This document shows positions 18,272-26,134 of a stretch of 64,000 nucleotides of DNA, piece by piece. The notes beneath the pieces are model-generated. The model saw nothing but the letters and a program-made list of their open reading frames with translations, did no database searches and had not been told where the DNA came from. The translations under genes were made by a program, and so were the position numbers. Within the stretch, counting starts at the first letter, position 1. Every line of letters starts with the position of its first letter. Origin of the DNA: Planctomycetaceae bacterium (GTDB taxonomy: Bacteria > Planctomycetota > Phycisphaerae > Sedimentisphaerales > Anaerohalosphaeraceae); the NCBI GenBank assembly GCA_021372945.1, contig JAJFTK010000048.1, positions 1 to 64,000 on the forward strand, given 5' to 3'.

Positions 18272-19063
18272 CTAGGGTAAACTGTTTTGAAAAGGTTTCA
18301 GCCCGCGCAGCGTTTTCACCAGATCGCGGCTGCCCGCCGCAAGCCCGCCCAGCAGGGTGCTGCGCTGGTTGAACAGACGCGGCAGATGGTCCCGGTCGAC
18401 CACGATCCCGCCCGCCTCCTGCACCAGCAGCCAGCCGGCCGCTACGTCCCATTCGTTCTTGGGTATCCGCGTGAACGTCAGGTCGGCCAGGCCCGCCGCA
18501 ACGCGAGCCATCTTATAGGCCACTGAGCCCATCGGCACGATCTCGAAACCACACCCCTCGAAGCACTTCCATTGCCCGCGCGTGACCTCGCTGCGGCTGG
18601 CCAGAACGCTCGCCCCCGCAAGCTCCGTTCGCGCGCTGACATGCACCGCCTTGCCGTTCAGCGTTACGCCCCGGCCGGCCGCCCCCAAAAAGACCTGGCC
18701 CGCCGACGGGCTGCAGATCCCCGCCGCCTGCGGCGTACCGTCTATCACGTACGCAATGGAAATGCACCACTCCGGAATGCCCGCAATGAACTCGCGCGTC
18801 CCATCCAGCGGGTCCACGATCCAGACGCGCTGCTTTTCAAGCCGTGAAAAATCGTCGCGCGTCTCCTCCGACAGCCACCCCTCGCCTTCTTGCAGCAAAT
18901 GCTCCTTCAGAACACGGTCCAGCAGCATATCCGCCTCTGTCACGGGGTCGCCGCCGCTCTTATTGGTATGCTCGATCGCTCCGGCGGTAAACGCCTTCAA
19001 CGCCTCCGCTGCAGCCCCCAGCGCTTTTTCAATCCGTCCCAACGCTTCCGTACAATGCTCCAT
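18272..19063 (-). CDS. cysQ: CysQ-type 3'(2'),5'-bisphosphate nucleotidase
   Basis: Inositol-monophosphatase-fold enzyme, here most likely hydrolysing PAP, the by-product of sulfotransfer, to AMP. The 263-residue protein has metal-binding DPVTEADMLLDRVL, EGWLSEETRDDF and the family signature VWIVDPLDGTREFIAGIPEW, then ITGW-type ending ECDVAAGWLL here read as EWDVAAGWLLVQEAGG. I chose ATG 19063, preceded by AGAGA; an in-frame TTG lies 33 bases upstream. It follows cysC-cysD-cysN on the same strand, which favours a PAP role over inositol phosphate. The gap to cysN is 116 bases and contains an AT-rich word repeat. Confidence 0.85.
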   Translation of the reverse strand: MEHCTEALGRIEKALGAAAEALKAFTAGAIEHTNKSGGDPVTEADMLLDRVLKEHLLQEGEGWLSEETRDDFSRLEKQRVWIVDPLDGTREFIAGIPEWCISIAYVIDGTPQAAGICSPSAGQVFLGAAGRGVTLNGKAVHVSARTELAGASVLASRSEVTRGQWKCFEGCGFEIVPMGSVAYKMARVAAGLADLTFTRIPKNEWDVAAGWLLVQEAGGIVVDRDHLPRLFNQRSTLLGGLAAGSRDLVKTLRGLKPFQNSLP

Positions 19064-19106
19064 TGTTCTCTTTTTTGAAAATGTAATCGAAGACAAAAAT
19101 CATCGT

Positions 19107-19160
19107 TGTTTCGAAATTTGGATTTTTGTCATTTGAATTTGTTTAGAGTTTAGAATTTAG
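19107..19160. repeat. AT-rich word repeat in cysN-cysQ spacer
   Basis: Low-complexity run built from variants of the words GAATTT, GAAATTTGG, TTTGTTTAG and GAGTTTAGAATTTAG. It has no coding potential and lies in the middle of an operon between two GC-rich genes, contrasting sharply with them. Confidence 0.6.
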
Positions 19161-19179
19161 CGCTTGGGATTGGCCCGCC

Positions 19180-20985
19180 CTATGGGCGGAAGATGACGCC
19201 TCGATCCTGCAGCAGCATCTTGATCTTATCCAGAGTCATGTCCATCTTTTCCAGGTTCGGCACGTGCAGCGCATTGATATTGGACGGCCTTTCGCCCAGC
19301 CAGATGATCTCGATCAGATCGCTATCGACCACGTTGGCAATGATCTCCAGTTCTTTGCGCGTCAGCCCGATCGCCGTCACGATCAGGATGACGCCCGCGT
19401 CCAGCATCAGGTTGGCCACTTCAGCCAGCCGCCGCAAATGCTCCGGCCGATGGCTCTGGTCGTTGCCGGGCTTTTTGATGTCTGCATCGACGCCGTACAG
19501 AATATTGGCGATGCCCATGAAGTAAACCAGCTTGCCCTCGGCAAACAGGTATTGCTCGATCGCTCGCGCCAGCGTCTTCTTGCCCACGTTCCGCGGTCCC
19601 GTCACCAGGATCAGGATCGCCTTCTGGTTGTACCGTTCCCATCTCCGCTCGCGGCTGATGCTGCTGGCCGCCCACTTCAGATTCCGCTGGATGATCTGCT
19701 CGCGCATCTGCTGCTGCTCGTCGGCCAGCGCCTCGCGAATGATCCCGCCCCCGCGGATCTCGTAATCGTCCACGATCACGAACCGCCCGGTCGATTGCAC
19801 CGTCTCCACCGTATCGAACGCGATCGCGTGCCGGCACCGCAGCACGACCTCCGCCACGTCATGATATGCGATCGCATCCTTGCGCGCGGCGGAACTGAGG
19901 TCCGAGGCGTCCATCACGCTGACGATCTCCTCGATCGTCACCGGCTCTTTCACAGTTCCGGCCTTCAGCAGATAGTCCTTGCCCAGCGTCATCGCCTGCT
20001 TGCCCATCCAGAACAGATTCACCCGCAGCCGCTTGCTCACGCACGGCGCCGGCTCGCCCGCCTTGGCCGCCAACTGTCCCCGCGCGATGTACACCTGCTG
20101 CTCCAGCGTCAGTCCCGCCGCCTCGCCCGCGGAGAACTTCGCCGGCGCGGCCTGGTTGAATTTCTCCAGCGTGCTCACCTTCGTGCGCTTGCCCGATGGA
20201 TAAAAGATAATTTCCTCGCCCGCCTTGATCCGCCCCGTATCCACCGTGCCCGCGACGATCCGCCGCTGGTCCTTGTTCTGCGTAAACTTATACACGTCCT
20301 GCACCGGCATCCGGAACGGCTTATCCACCGGCAGCGGCTCTTTCTCGAACGCGTCCAGCGCCTCCAGCACCGTCTGCCCCTTGTACCAGGCCATCTTGTC
20401 GCTGAGCTGCGCGATCGAGACCCCCTCTATTCCGCTGGCCGGGATAAACGCCCGTGCCTTCATCCCGAACTCACTCAGGAATCGGCTGTATTCGTCAACG
20501 ATCCCCTCGAAGACCTCCTGCCGATAGCCCACCAGGTCCATCTTATTGGTCACCACCACCACCTGCTTGATGCCCAGCATCGACAGCATATACCCGTGCC
20601 GACGGCTGTTCTCGCGGATCCCCTCCGCCGCGTCGATCACCAGCAGCGCCGCCTCCGCATGCGAGGCCCCCGTCACCATGTTCTTCAAAAATTCGATATG
20701 CCCCGGCGCATCGATGATGAGGTAGTGCCGCTTCTTCGTCTTAAAGAACACCCGCGCCGCGTCGATCGTGATGCCCTGCGACTGCTCGTCCTTCAGCGCA
20801 TCCAGCAAAAACGCGTACTCGAACGGCTTACTGTTCCTGCGGCACGTCTCTTTCACCTGCTCCAGCTTGCCCTTGGGCAGCGAATCCGTATCCGCCAGCA
20901 GCCGGCCCACGACCGTGCTCTTGCCGTGGTCCACGTGCCCGGCGATCACAATATTCATACACTCATTTGCAGCCAGTTTATTCAT
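19180..20985 (-). CDS. cysN: Sulfate adenylyltransferase GTPase subunit CysN with degenerate kinase tail
   Basis: Large subunit of ATP sulfurylase: GTP hydrolysis drives adenylation of sulfate by CysD to give APS. The GTPase part (about residues 8-430) has G1 GHVDHGKST, G3 DAPGH and G4 TNKMD, then EF-Tu-like beta-barrel domains. A C-terminal extension (about 445-601) corresponds to the APS kinase domain of CysNC/NodQ fusions but looks inactive. Its P-loop reads GPRNVGKKT, lacking the Ser/Thr after Gly-Lys, and the LDGD and FISPYR motifs of APS kinase are missing. A separate intact cysC lies in the same operon. ATG 20985 is used; ATG 20958 is also possible. Confidence 0.92.
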   Translation of the reverse strand: MNKLAANECMNIVIAGHVDHGKSTVVGRLLADTDSLPKGKLEQVKETCRRNSKPFEYAFLLDALKDEQSQGITIDAARVFFKTKKRHYLIIDAPGHIEFLKNMVTGASHAEAALLVIDAAEGIRENSRRHGYMLSMLGIKQVVVVTNKMDLVGYRQEVFEGIVDEYSRFLSEFGMKARAFIPASGIEGVSIAQLSDKMAWYKGQTVLEALDAFEKEPLPVDKPFRMPVQDVYKFTQNKDQRRIVAGTVDTGRIKAGEEIIFYPSGKRTKVSTLEKFNQAAPAKFSAGEAAGLTLEQQVYIARGQLAAKAGEPAPCVSKRLRVNLFWMGKQAMTLGKDYLLKAGTVKEPVTIEEIVSVMDASDLSSAARKDAIAYHDVAEVVLRCRHAIAFDTVETVQSTGRFVIVDDYEIRGGGIIREALADEQQQMREQIIQRNLKWAASSISRERRWERYNQKAILILVTGPRNVGKKTLARAIEQYLFAEGKLVYFMGIANILYGVDADIKKPGNDQSHRPEHLRRLAEVANLMLDAGVILIVTAIGLTRKELEIIANVVDSDLIEIIWLGERPSNINALHVPNLEKMDMTLDKIKMLLQDRGVIFRP

Positions 20986-21023
20986 TCTTGTGTTCTTGAG
21001 TTCCTGGGTTCTTATGTTCTTGA
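20986..21023. repeat. TTCTTG word repeat in cysD-cysN spacer
   Basis: The whole spacer between cysD and cysN is a chain of near-copies of the unit GTTCTTG (GTTCTTGAG, GTTCCTGG, GTTCTTAT, GTTCTTGAT). It differs in sequence from the repeats in the neighbouring spacers of the same operon. Confidence 0.6.
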
Positions 21024-21025
21024 TC

Positions 21026-21919
21026 TCACATGTAGCCTTCTCTTCTCAGCGTCTCCAGCCCGCCGCCGTCCTCCTTATCCTGCGCCCGCCCGGACCGCTC
21101 GGCGATATTGGCCAGCTGCCCGCTGCGAAGCTCCTCGATGATCTCCTGCGGATTCCTCGCCTTCGAGTTGATGGGAAACGTGCATGGGTAACACCCCAGC
21201 GAACGATAGCGCTTGCCGTCACCCTGGTCGTAATACAGCGACACCGTCGGGATCTTCTCCCGCGCGATATACTCCCACACGTTCAGCTCCGTCCAGTCCA
21301 GCAGCGGATGCACCCGCACGTGCGTGCCCGGCGCAAAATCCGTCTTGAAATGGTTCCAAAACTCCGGCGGCTGGTCGGCGATGTCCCATTCGTTCTGCCG
21401 ATCCCGCGGCGAGAAATACCGCTCCTTCGACCGCGACCCTTCCTCGTCGGCCCGCAGCCCCACGATCACGCCCGTGAACGGCTCGCGGTTGTTGTCAATG
21501 TCGTACATCCCCGCCGAAAAATTGAACCGGAATCGCGGCCACTGCCCGCTCAGCGTGTTCTTCAGCGCCTCGGTCTTTAGCAGCCGGCAGCACGTCAGCC
21601 GGTCCACCGCACCGTCCGGGAACGTCTGCTTGGCATCCAGCGCCTCCCGGTTGATCCCATAGACCATATCCAGCCGCCACTCCTTCGTCAGCCGGTCGCG
21701 GTACTCGATCATCTCCGGGATCTTGTACGCCGTATCGATATGCACCAGCGGGAACGGCACGTGCCCGAAGAACGCCTTCCGCGCCAGCCACAGCAGCACC
21801 GTGCTGTCCTTGCCGATCGACCACAGCATGCACAGATTCTTAAACCCCGCGTACGCCTCCCGCAGGATATGAATGCTCAGATTTTCCAGCCTGTCCAAAT
21901 GCTCCACAACATTTCCCAA
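21026..21919 (-). CDS. cysD: Sulfate adenylyltransferase small subunit CysD
   Basis: Catalytic ATP-pyrophosphatase-type subunit that adenylates sulfate with ATP to APS. The 297-residue protein opens with [17 protein letters not shown]. It has the PP-loop [29 protein letters not shown], the [14 protein letters not shown] segment and [14 protein letters not shown], and ends with the conserved C-terminal [15 protein letters not shown] and RSGRAQDKE. The longest frame starts at TTG 21919; an in-frame GTG at 21907 gives an N terminus closer to E. coli CysD, so the start is uncertain. Spacing to cysC (13 bases) and cysN (40 bases) supports one transcript. Confidence 0.93.
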   Translation of the reverse strand: MGNVVEHLDRLENLSIHILREAYAGFKNLCMLWSIGKDSTVLLWLARKAFFGHVPFPLVHIDTAYKIPEMIEYRDRLTKEWRLDMVYGINREALDAKQTFPDGAVDRLTCCRLLKTEALKNTLSGQWPRFRFNFSAGMYDIDNNREPFTGVIVGLRADEEGSRSKERYFSPRDRQNEWDIADQPPEFWNHFKTDFAPGTHVRVHPLLDWTELNVWEYIAREKIPTVSLYYDQGDGKRYRSLGCYPCTFPINSKARNPQEIIEELRSGQLANIAERSGRAQDKEDGGGLETLRREGYM

Positions 21920-21942
21920 TAATCATTAATCATTAATCAATC
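21919..21942. repeat. ATTAATC word repeat between cysC and cysD
   Basis: Tandem AATCATT / AATCATT / AATCAATCA run filling the 13-base spacer and extending into the last codons of cysC, whose final residues and stop are encoded by the repeat. Confidence 0.55.
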
Positions 21943-22472
21943 AGCCGGTGGTCCTTGAGATACTTGAGTATCGCTTCCACCGATTTTTCCAATGTCAGCT
22001 TTTCGGTCTCAATTACCACTTCCGGCGTAAGGGGTTCCTCATACGGATCATCCACCCCCGTAAACCCGCTGATATGTCCGGCGGCCGCCTTCTTATACAG
22101 CCCCTTCACATCGCGCCGCCGGCACTCCTCCACCGACGTCTTCACATATACCTCGACAAACCGTTTGCATAGCCCCCGCACAAACTGGCGCGCCTCGCGA
22201 TACGGCGAGATGAACGACGCCACCACGATCACCCCGTGATGCTCCAGCCGCGACGCCATGAATCCCACCCGCTTGATATGCTCGTCCCGCGCCTCTTTCG
22301 TAAATCCCGTATTCGGAAACACCCCCCGCAGCACATCCCCATCCAGCCGCTCCACCGCCAACCCCCGCGCCTCCAGCTTCTCGCACAGCGCCCCGGCCAG
22401 CGTGCTCTTGCCCGAGCCCGACAGCCCCGTCAGCCACACCACAAATCCTTTGCTTTCCTTGCCTTTGCTCAA
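21933..22472 (-). CDS. cysC: Adenylyl-sulfate (APS) kinase CysC
   Basis: Phosphorylates APS at the 3' hydroxyl to PAPS, the sulfuryl donor for sulfotransferases. The 179-residue protein has every family motif: P-loop GLSGSGKST, RLDGDVLR, GFTKEARDEHIKRVGFMA, ASFISPYREAR, GLYKKAAAGHI and FTGVDDPYEEP. The start is a TTG at 22472, preceded by GAGG six bases upstream; no better in-frame start exists. It is the first gene of the sulfate-activation operon and sits 25 bases below a near-consensus promoter. No PAPS reductase (cysH) is in the window, which fits use of PAPS for sulfation rather than for cysteine synthesis, though cysH may lie elsewhere. Confidence 0.95.
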   Translation of the reverse strand: MSKGKESKGFVVWLTGLSGSGKSTLAGALCEKLEARGLAVERLDGDVLRGVFPNTGFTKEARDEHIKRVGFMASRLEHHGVIVVASFISPYREARQFVRGLCKRFVEVYVKTSVEECRRRDVKGLYKKAAAGHISGFTGVDDPYEEPLTPEVVIETEKLTLEKSVEAILKYLKDHRLID

Positions 22473-22503
22473 TCCAACCTCAATTCACCTGTACAAAAAG
22501 AAC

Positions 22504-22532
22504 AATATACCAATTTGAATCGACAGTTTCAA
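22504..22532 (-). promoter_or_regulatory. Sigma-70-type promoter of cysC operon
   Basis: On the minus strand TTGAAA (22527-22532) and TATATT (22504-22509) are separated by 17 bases; each matches the consensus in five of six positions. Transcription would start near 22497, about 25 bases before the cysC start codon. Confidence 0.6.
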
Positions 22533-22727
22533 TCCTGAAAGGTTAATTATGGACTACGAGACTCTGTAAAAAAACGTCCTATAGAACAGTCGGCCTTCGC
22601 TGAGGAAAACGCAGTTTCAGTGATGGCGATGCCTGCTTAAACTTACAGGAATGAGAAATAGTGGAGCGGCAATGAATTGAATACTTGTCGTCGGTCGAAG
22701 CAAGAGCTGATGATGTCGCCCCGGCGA

Positions 22728-23768
22728 TCAGCCTTTTGGCACCTGGACCTGCAAGCGTTCCACGAGCCGGTTCAGGCGTCTTCGGTCAATGCCCAGGATC
22801 TTGGCGGCCGCCATCTTCTTGCCGCCGGTGACGCGAAGCGCCTCGCTGATGAGTTTGCGTTCGGCATAATCCAGCGTCGGCAGCGGGCTATCCGGCCGTG
22901 ATGCAAAGTCGCTGGTCAGGATATCCGAAGGCAGCGACGACGGCTCGATCACATTTTCACGCGTGAGAACGTAGGCCCGCTCCATCGCGTTGGCGATTTC
23001 ACGGACATTGCCGGGCCAATGGTATTTGAGCAGAAATTCTTCGGTGCGGCCCGAAAGCTTCTTTATCGGCTCGCCGTAAAACTCCGCCAGCTTTTCAATA
23101 AAATAATTGGCCAGCGGCAGAATATCTTCGCTTCGCTGCCGCAACGGCGGGATCTCAAGCTTGACCACGTTGATTCGATAAAACAAATCGACGCGGAATT
23201 CATTTTTTTCGACCATCTTCTTCAAGTCACGGTTGGATGCGCACAAGATTCGGACGTCCACCGGGTAGCTTATGGTCGAGCCGACCGGCGTTACCATCCC
23301 TTCCTGCAGCACACGCAAGAGCTTGGCCTGAAGTTCCAGCGGGACTTCGCTGATCTCATCGAGGAACAGGGTGCCGCCGTCGGCGGCGCGGAAAAAACCC
23401 AGCGTGTCATGGATCGCGCCAGTAAATGCACCCTTGACATGGCCGAAGAGCTGACTTTCAAAAAGGCCGCCGGTGAGCGTCGTGCAATCGACCGGAATAA
23501 ATGGTTTGTCCGGCCGCTGACTGTAGAAATGAATGTTGCGGGCGACCATCTCCTTGCCGGTTCCCGTTTCGCCGGTAATCATCACGGAACAACGCCGGCC
23601 GGCAATCGATTTTAAAGTATCCAACAGTGTGCTGAACGCATCCGAGGTGCCGACCATCCTGGGTTGAGGAAAGCGGCACCTGGGCGCAGACCTGCTCACA
23701 GCAGATGCAGCCGTTTCATTTTGTGGCGCACTCCCTTGCGGCGTCTGATTCAGATTGGCACGGTTCAT
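22728..23768 (-). CDS. Sigma-54-dependent transcriptional activator without receiver
   Basis: AAA+ enhancer-binding protein that remodels the sigma-54 RNA polymerase closed complex. The 346-residue protein has only a short N terminus (about 36 residues) in place of the usual sensory domain. The AAA+ domain follows: Walker A GETGTGKE, the sigma-54 contact loop KGAFTGA, Walker [10 protein letters not shown], sensor region [19 protein letters not shown] and the R-finger segment [10 protein letters not shown]-terminal Fis-type helix-turn-helix ends it ([22 protein letters not shown]). Start ATG 23768. Without a receiver or ligand domain, its control must come from a partner protein or from its own expression level. 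A strong sigma-54 promoter lies at 34300, so it has at least one plausible target in the window. Confidence 0.93.
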   Translation of the reverse strand: MNRANLNQTPQGSAPQNETAASAVSRSAPRCRFPQPRMVGTSDAFSTLLDTLKSIAGRRCSVMITGETGTGKEMVARNIHFYSQRPDKPFIPVDCTTLTGGLFESQLFGHVKGAFTGAIHDTLGFFRAADGGTLFLDEISEVPLELQAKLLRVLQEGMVTPVGSTISYPVDVRILCASNRDLKKMVEKNEFRVDLFYRINVVKLEIPPLRQRSEDILPLANYFIEKLAEFYGEPIKKLSGRTEEFLLKYHWPGNVREIANAMERAYVLTRENVIEPSSLPSDILTSDFASRPDSPLPTLDYAERKLISEALRVTGGKKMAAAKILGIDRRRLNRLVERLQVQVPKG

Positions 23769-24033
23769 TGACTTTTACCGACGCCCCCCTCCACGGGGTT
23801 GCTTCCTGCAACTTACGGTTCGGTAAAATCCGTTAAAGAGAATAATACAGTTGTTTCTTTGGTGGGGAATAAGAAGACATTCTTCTCTTCCTCACGCCTC
23901 CAAGGCAGAATATATCATAGCCCTATAAAGTTAAAAAATCAAGTGGATAATTTTAATAAATCGTATATTACAGGACTATGTATGGCCCAAGCATAGTAGA
24001 CGATATGGGTATCCTGTGTCGTATAATAAACGA
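23769..24033. other. Divergent intergenic region, no gene seen
   Basis: AT-rich spacer between the divergent sigma-54 activator and pheT. It contains a GGAGGGGGG purine block about 17 bases before the activator ATG, too far for an ordinary ribosome binding site, and many AT-rich words. No RNA gene or open frame with coding character was recognised. The pheT promoter elements at its right edge are listed separately. Confidence 0.4.
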
Positions 24034-24062
24034 TTGACAGGATGCATTCATTTCTGTACTGT
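24034..24062 (+). promoter_or_regulatory. Candidate promoter of pheT
   Basis: TTGACA (24034-24039, perfect -35) is followed after 17 bases by TACTGT (24057-24062), which keeps the essential TA...T of a -10 element. The start would be near 24069, leaving a leader of about 40 bases. An 8-bp palindrome CTGTACAG (24059-24066) overlaps the -10. Confidence 0.55.
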
Positions 24063-24071
24063 ACAGCTTTC

Positions 24072-24087
24072 AAGAAGAATTCTTCTT
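24072..24087. promoter_or_regulatory. 16-bp perfect palindrome in pheT leader
   Basis: AAGAAGAATTCTTCTT is a perfect inverted repeat just downstream of the predicted pheT start site and 22 bases before the ATG. It could be an operator for a dimeric regulator or form a weak hairpin. Chance occurrence in an AT-rich leader is possible. Confidence 0.35.
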
Positions 24088-24109
24088 ACATGTTGAAAGA
24101 AATAGATTT

Positions 24110-26134
24110 ATGAAAATTTCAATGGATTGGCTGCGGGATTATGTCGAAACTGCTCTGACCCCTCAGCAGATAGGCGACATCCTTTGCCATTTAGGGTTTC
24201 CGATCGAAGCGATCGAGACTATCGCGGCGGACACCATGATCAATGTCGAAGTCACCAGCAATCGCGGAGATTGCCTGAGCCATATCGGCATAGCGCGTGA
24301 GTTGGCCGCCGTCGACGGCAAGCCTGTGAAGATCCCGCCGATCGCCTTGCGGCAGACCGAACCTGGAAGTTGTACGTTGATCCAAGTCCAGATCCAAGAG
24401 CCCGCTTTATGCAATCGCTATACCGCGCGCGTGATCAGAAATGTCAAGGTTGGGCCTTCGCCTGACTGGATGGTCAAGCGGCTCCAGACCGCCGGCCTTC
24501 GCAGCATCAACAACGTCGTCGATGCAACCAATTACGTCATGCTCGAAACCGGTCAGCCGACCCATGCGTTCGATTATGACAAGATCGGCGGCGGCAAGAT
24601 CATCGTTCGCCCCGCGGTCAAAGGCGAGCGTCTGATCAGTATCGATGGAACCAAGTGCGACCTGGATGAAGCAATGCTCGTCATTGCGGACGCTTCCAAA
24701 CCGGTAGCGCTCGCCGGCGTCATGGGCGGGCTCGATTCGGAGGTTACCGAAGGGACCACGACCGTCCTGCTGGAGGCGGCGCATTTTGACCCGGTCACCG
24801 TCCGCCGCGCTGCGCGTAAATTGTCTCTGCCTTCCGAGGCCTCCTTCCGATTTGAGCGGCAGGTCGATACGGAAAACATCGAGTATGTCTCGGCGCGATG
24901 CGCCCAGTTGATCGCTGAGTTTTCACAGGGCCAGGCGGCACAAGGCATGGTCGATGCATGGCCGAGAAAAATGCAGCGCGATACGATCGGAATGCGTTTT
25001 AGCCGGTTGCGAGCGCTTTTGGGAATCGACATCCCCAGGGAAAAGGTCTTATCGATCTTTCAAGCGCTGGGTCTTGGCCCTGAGATGAAGAACGAGGATC
25101 TGGTCGTTTGTACGAGCCCCAGTTGGCGGCACGATCTTTACCGCGAGGCCGATCTGATCGAGGAGGCTGCCCGCTGTTACGGCTATGACAAGATCCCGGT
25201 CGAGCCAAAAATTCATATCGAGGTCTGCCCGCCGAATCTCCGCGAACAGACCGCCGCGAAAGTCAGGACGTTCCTGAACGGTTGCGGCTTTTACGAGACC
25301 ATTAATGTTTCGTTCGTTAACACCGCGACGGTCCAGTTGTTTACCGCCATGCCGCCCCAATCGCACCTGGCCGTTTCCCAAGTCAGTCAAAAAAACATGA
25401 ACTTGCTGAGGCAGGATCTCTTGGGTTCATTGGCCCAGGTCCTGCAATCCAATTATCGCGCGGGCAATCGTCCATGCCGCCTGTTCGAACTGGCGGATAC
25501 CTTTGTGCCCGCCGAACACCGTCCGGCGGGGCAGCTGCCGCAGGAACAGACTCAGCTTGGATTGATTCTCGATGACGAATTTCGTGTACTCCGGGGCGTG
25601 CTCGAAGGAATGTTGAAGCAAATCTGCATCCGCAGCGAAATCGAATTTCGGCCCGCGTCCTTTAAGTGGGCCCAGGCGGGCGCCGAACTGCTTGTGAACG
25701 GTCGGCTCGCGGGCATGGCCGCAGCGCTGCATCCGGATACCGCCGCAAGCCTGGATATGGCAAAGCAGACGATTTCCGCGGCGCAGGTCAATTTCGATCT
25801 GCTGCTTGATTGTGCCGGCGCAATTCCAACCGCCCGCCCGGTGCCGCGCTTTCCGGCGATCGTCCGGGATTTGTCCCTGATCATTGATGAGCCCGTCTTG
25901 TGGGCCTCCATCAGCGAAACGATTCGAGCCAAGGCGCCTTCAGAACTCGAGCAGATCGATTTTACCGGCCTCTATCGCGGCAAGCCGATACCCTCCGGAA
26001 AGAAAAGCGTTACCGTGTCCCTGCGGTTCCGCGATGAGCAGGGCACGCTGCGGCACGAAACCGTGGATGCCTGGCAAAGCGAGATCATGGATGCGTTGGC
26101 TGCCAAACTGGGCGCGCAACTGCGAACGGTTTAA
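24110..26134 (+). CDS. pheT: Phenylalanyl-tRNA synthetase beta subunit, short form
   Basis: Beta chain of the alpha2-beta2 enzyme that charges tRNA-Phe. The 674-residue protein begins with the B1 helix pair (MKISMDWLRDYVE ... LCHLGFPIE) and then passes directly to the B3/B4 region (VTSNRGDCLSHIGIAREL, NVVDATNYVMLETGQPTHAFDYDKI). The OB-fold B2 (EMAPII-like) tRNA-binding domain that normally begins near residue 40 is missing, which accounts for about 120 residues less than E. coli PheT. B5, the catalytic-like core and the C-terminal anticodon-binding B8 domain (RFPAIVRDLSLIIDEPV) are present. The alpha-subunit gene pheS is not in the window. Its stop overlaps the ATG of the TrmE-like gene (TAATG). 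Confidence 0.95.
   Translation: MKISMDWLRDYVETALTPQQIGDILCHLGFPIEAIETIAADTMINVEVTSNRGDCLSHIGIARELAAVDGKPVKIPPIALRQTEPGSCTLIQVQIQEPALCNRYTARVIRNVKVGPSPDWMVKRLQTAGLRSINNVVDATNYVMLETGQPTHAFDYDKIGGGKIIVRPAVKGERLISIDGTKCDLDEAMLVIADASKPVALAGVMGGLDSEVTEGTTTVLLEAAHFDPVTVRRAARKLSLPSEASFRFERQVDTENIEYVSARCAQLIAEFSQGQAAQGMVDAWPRKMQRDTIGMRFSRLRALLGIDIPREKVLSIFQALGLGPEMKNEDLVVCTSPSWRHDLYREADLIEEAARCYGYDKIPVEPKIHIEVCPPNLREQTAAKVRTFLNGCGFYETINVSFVNTATVQLFTAMPPQSHLAVSQVSQKNMNLLRQDLLGSLAQVLQSNYRAGNRPCRLFELADTFVPAEHRPAGQLPQEQTQLGLILDDEFRVLRGVLEGMLKQICIRSEIEFRPASFKWAQAGAELLVNGRLAGMAAALHPDTAASLDMAKQTISAAQVNFDLLLDCAGAIPTARPVPRFPAIVRDLSLIIDEPVLWASISETIRAKAPSELEQIDFTGLYRGKPIPSGKKSVTVSLRFRDEQGTLRHETVDAWQSEIMDALAAKLGAQLRTV

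Noticed and set aside
19264..21141. Plus-strand open frame of 625 codons opposite cysN and cysD
   Set aside because: Antisense to well-supported genes; the product is rich in His, Arg, Leu and Gln and has no recognisable domain.
22737..22742. TGGCAC on the plus strand as the -24 element of a sigma-54 promoter
   Set aside because: No TTGC-type -12 element at the required spacing, and it lies within the coding end of the activator gene with no plus-strand gene downstream until pheT, which has its own promoter.
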